Shown here piece after piece: positions 61,518-64,000 of a stretch of 64,000 nucleotides of DNA; position 1 is the first letter of the stretch, and each line of letters opens with the position of its first letter. The translations under genes and the position numbers were made by a program. The notes under the pieces are model-generated. The model saw only the letters and a program-made list of their open reading frames with translations, was not told where the DNA came from and searched no databases. Source of the DNA: Dyadobacter fanqingshengii (GTDB lineage: Bacteria; Bacteroidota; Bacteroidia; Cytophagales; Spirosomataceae); contig NZ_CP098806.1 of assembly GCF_023822005.2 (NCBI RefSeq), forward strand, positions 3,720,001 through 3,784,000. The letters run 5' to 3'.

Positions 61518-64000
61518 TTATTTTACACTCAGCAGATAATCAAGCAATGCATAAAAGTCTTTTTCAGGAATGATATTTCTAAACTGATCGGGCATTAATG
61601 TATATTTCGACGCACGATATTCTTTCATTTCGTTTTTCGCCACTGCAAATTCCTGACCGGTTAAGTCCGCAAAAACGAGCGTTTCACCCTCTGTCCGGCG
61701 ATAAAGTCCGGTTAATGTCTTATCGTCTTTCAATGTAATGTTATAAGTCCTGAAAGCCTCCGTTATATTTCTGTTCGGGTCAAGTATTTTTTGGGTTAAT
61801 GCTTTATGGCCCCAATTTCCAATGCCGTCAAGCTGCGGTCCTACCATGCCTCCCGAACCCTGGATCTGATGGCAAGCGCTGCAATTTTGAACAAAAACAG
61901 CTTTTCCAGGCACATTAACACTGCCTGTTGGCTTAAATAAGGCAATCCGGTCATCGATCAGCTTTTGTCTCACCACGCGCTCATCCGCTCCTGCGGCGAG
62001 AAATTTGTCCATTTGCTTTTGCTGATCCGATTTAGCATTGATCGAAAACCGCTCTTTAACTGGAATTTCGTTGGCAATTTCCACATTCACCTCTTCTTCT
62101 TTAAAGGCATTCAACAGATACGTTATACCCTCGGAAGTGCTCGCCAAAACCGTCGCAATCGCAACTTGCAGGTTCCTCGCTCCGCCAGCCATTTGTTTTT
62201 TCAACATTTCAAAAACCGGGGTTGAAGGTTCCTGACCGATTAGCTCAGCCAGTTTCTCGCGCAACGCAGGAAGCTCAGCCGGATTGTTGAACAAATCTGC
62301 CAACAATTTTCCGTTGGTTTCAGGATCAATGCGCATTAATGCAGCCGCAGCGGCGCTTCTTACAGCAGTTTCGAGCCAGGTCAGTTTTAAAATTCTTTGC
62401 AAATCCGGCTCGTTTGATTTTAACTTATATTCCGCGGCTATATCAGCAGCCAAAACACGCTGAGAAACAAGCAATGCCGGGTTTTTGGCGGGTTTTTCCT
62501 TCTTATCGGGAATGTTACTCAGGAACGACGTGGCCAATTTTGCCCCCCAGTCCTTCATTTTCTGCCCCGGTTCCGCACCGCTTTGTTTCACACCTGCGCG
62601 AATGGTTTTATATAATGACAATTGCGTTTCATGCTCATTTACAAATTTTCTGTTGATCAGATCAATCGCCTGGTCCAGCTGATAAGGCAGCACATAACGC
62701 CCGATATGTTCGAGATTTTTCACTAATATTTTGGAAGGCAAATCGTGACGAAGCGTGTAATCAAGCAGAAATGCTGCGGCAGAACTGGACGGAACATCCA
62801 GCATGGCCCGCGTTAACAATGCCAGTTGCGGCTCATTCCAGGCCATGGCAGGCACACGCCACATCACACCCGGATTTCGCAGATTATTCCGCACACCAAG
62901 GAGGGCCGTGTAGCGCAAATGAGTGTCCAGCGAATCTGTTGTCTCAAACAATTCCATTAGTGGCGCTAAATTTTCGGCATCTGGAAACCGCGTCAACACT
63001 TCGGCAGCACTGCGTTGAATAAAGGGATCATTGCTTTTTAAAGCCTTGATAACGAATGCTTTCTGCTTCTCAAATGAACTCTTATTTTCTCCCACGATTC
63101 TCAGCGCATGGATTTGGATCAATGCATTGTTGTGGTTTAATGCTTTTTCCAATGCTGTATTATCCAGTGCATTAAGCCTGTGCAAAATCCACAAACCGTG
63201 GATATAAGCCGTAGGATCAGCCGTGGCCAGCATTGTTTTTACGGGTTCGACTGCTTTGTTTTTCCAGGAATCTACGATCCGGTCGGCCACTTTCATCCGC
63301 GTGTTTATTTGGGGATGGGTTAATCCAACAAGCAGTTGTTCTATCGACGCCTTTGACCAATCGGTTACCGGCATATTGGCGTGCGGCTGATCTCCCTTAT
63401 AAGTGATTTTCCAGATTCTGCCGCTAACCCGGTCGCGCCCGGGATGGTTCAGCGCCACTTCGTAATGTCCGATGATGCGGTTATAAAAATCGGCAATGTA
63501 TAATGCGCCGTCCGGGCCAAGTTTCACATCAACGGGCCGAAACCAGGGGTCCTTGCTCATCAAAAACGGCTCTTCCTTCTTCGAAACGGGCGTTGTTCCA
63601 TTGTAAGTCATTGTATTCCGGTCGATGCGGCAGGTTACCACGTCTCCGGTGAAAAAGCTGTTTCTGTATGGTTCTGGAAAATGTGTCCCCGTGTAATACA
63701 CGAGCCCTGCGAGTGCGGTGGAGCCTAATTCATAGCTCATCATTTCCGGTGCGAAGCCCAGTCCGGCCGGTGCTTTTTTGCCGAAATGCGGATAATCGCC
63801 ACCGAAAATGAGCTGCGCAATGGGTTTTGTATGGCAATCAACCGAAAACAGATAACCCTTTTCATCAAATGCATAACCAAATGGATTCACCCTGCCGAAC
63901 GTCGTTTGCTCCACGCGGCTGCCATCCATTTTCACACGAAATGTATTTCCAGAAATCATTTTCACGGAATCGCCATCGGTTCCGGCAATATTGGAAGTGT
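61518..64000 (-). CDS. Membrane-bound dehydrogenase-like protein with HEAT repeats and cytochrome c domain (5' end beyond window)
   Basis: The gene runs off the window edge; the frame stays open past ATG 63965 to 64000 with coherent sequence (NIAGTDGDSVKM), so the true start lies outside. The visible part is over 820 residues. It has a sorbosone-dehydrogenase-like beta-propeller (GGDYPHFGKKAPAGLGFAPEMM, DVKLGPDGALYIADFYNRIIGHYEVALNHPGRDRVSGRIWKI), a HEAT-repeat region, and a C-terminal cytochrome c motif CSACH in FVQNCSACHQIQGSGGMVGPQLDGIG with distal Met in TLMPDQF. This architecture is a periplasmic sugar or alcohol dehydrogenase-type electron donor to the respiratory chain. It heads the cluster with the FG-GAP protein and isomerase. 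Confidence 0.85.
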   Translation of the reverse strand, partial: TSNIAGTDGDSVKMISGNTFRVKMDGSRVEQTTFGRVNPFGYAFDEKGYLFSVDCHTKPIAQLIFGGDYPHFGKKAPAGLGFAPEMMSYELGSTALAGLVYYTGTHFPEPYRNSFFTGDVVTCRIDRNTMTYNGTTPVSKKEEPFLMSKDPWFRPVDVKLGPDGALYIADFYNRIIGHYEVALNHPGRDRVSGRIWKITYKGDQPHANMPVTDWSKASIEQLLVGLTHPQINTRMKVADRIVDSWKNKAVEPVKTMLATADPTAYIHGLWILHRLNALDNTALEKALNHNNALIQIHALRIVGENKSSFEKQKAFVIKALKSNDPFIQRSAAEVLTRFPDAENLAPLMELFETTDSLDTHLRYTALLGVRNNLRNPGVMWRVPAMAWNEPQLALLTRAMLDVPSSSAAAFLLDYTLRHDLPSKILVKNLEHIGRYVLPYQLDQAIDLINRKFVNEHETQLSLYKTIRAGVKQSGAEPGQKMKDWGAKLATSFLSNIPDKKEKPAKNPALLVSQRVLAADIAAEYKLKSNEPDLQRILKLTWLETAVRSAAAAALMRIDPETNGKLLADLFNNPAELPALREKLAELIGQEPSTPVFEMLKKQMAGGARNLQVAIATVLASTSEGITYLLNAFKEEEVNVEIANEIPVKERFSINAKSDQQKQMDKFLAAGADERVVRQKLIDDRIALFKPTGSVNVPGKAVFVQNCSACHQIQGSGGMVGPQLDGIGNWGHKALTQKILDPNRNITEAFRTYNITLKDDKTLTGLYRRTEGETLVFADLTGQEFAVAKNEMKEYRASKYTLMPDQFRNIIPEKDFYALLDYLLSVK

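Noticed and set aside
1..64000. CRISPR arrays, insertion sequences, prophage
   Set aside because: No regularly spaced direct repeats, transposase, integrase or phage structural genes were seen.

Overview
The window looks like a chromosomal segment of a member of the Bacteroidota, most likely order Cytophagales and near Dyadobacter. This is inferred from gene content, since no rRNA is present. Three lines of evidence support it. Gliding and type IX secretion genes are present (GldD, PorZ, two C25 sortase-like proteases, C-terminal sorting domains). Promoters fit the Bacteroidota pattern of a -33 TTTG and a -7 TAnnTTTG about 19-21 bp apart. SusC/CirA-type outer-membrane, FG-GAP and secreted Tat oxidoreductase genes sit among otherwise ordinary housekeeping genes.

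Layout: 0.2-0.5 kb carries tRNA-Gly and tRNA-Leu. 0.5-4.1 kb has a two-component system, a UspA-like protein and a bestrophin-type channel. 4.3-11.7 kb has a SNF2 helicase, purA, a Fur/PerR-type regulator and a bifunctional Rel. 11.9-16.3 kb has tRNA-Leu, trigger factor, an XRE regulator, clpP and clpX (a protein quality-control block). 16.4-20.2 kb has an SDR, a PfkB kinase, a Tat-exported NHL protein and a membrane protein. 20.3-24.3 kb is a probable zinc-uptake locus: TonB receptor, lipoprotein, Zur-like regulator and MerC-like protein. Near-identical palindromic operators overlap the -33 elements of its two forward promoters. 24.3-31.6 kb has a serine hydrolase, a sugar-acid dehydratase plus SDR, a degenerate ImmA/IrrE-like protein, gldD and glmS. 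31.8-38.1 kb has a one-domain glycogen-synthase-like protein opposite panC, a Gfo/Idh/MocA oxidoreductase, panD, a YbhN-like protein, a heptose-phosphate adenylyltransferase and a Zn-metallopeptidase. 38.2-46.6 kb has an FG-GAP protein, gcvT, comB, an Ig-like repeat protein, porZ, udk and a lipoprotein. 46.7-48.9 kb is a two-gene lasso-peptide locus. 48.9-55.4 kb holds two tandem PorU2-like C25 proteases. 55.7-59.3 kb has a collagen-like lipoprotein, mqo and a C1q-tailed secreted protein. 59.4-64 kb is a minus-strand catabolic cluster: sugar isomerase, FG-GAP protein, and a HEAT/cytochrome c dehydrogenase-like protein cut by the window edge.

The most interesting element is a 49-codon gene at 46780-46929, too short for routine ORF calling. 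It encodes a peptide with the complete lasso leader signature (Y15, P18, L20, G24, Thr at -2) and an 18-residue core with Gly1 and Asp8. It is followed 24 bp later by an asparagine-synthetase-like lasso cyclase. The usual B1 (RRE) and B2 (leader protease) genes and an exporter are not in the neighbourhood. A terminator-like hairpin lies inside the first codons of the cyclase. The locus is therefore either completed in trans, reduced, or a variant lasso system.

All calls rest on reading motifs in the sequence; no database search was run.
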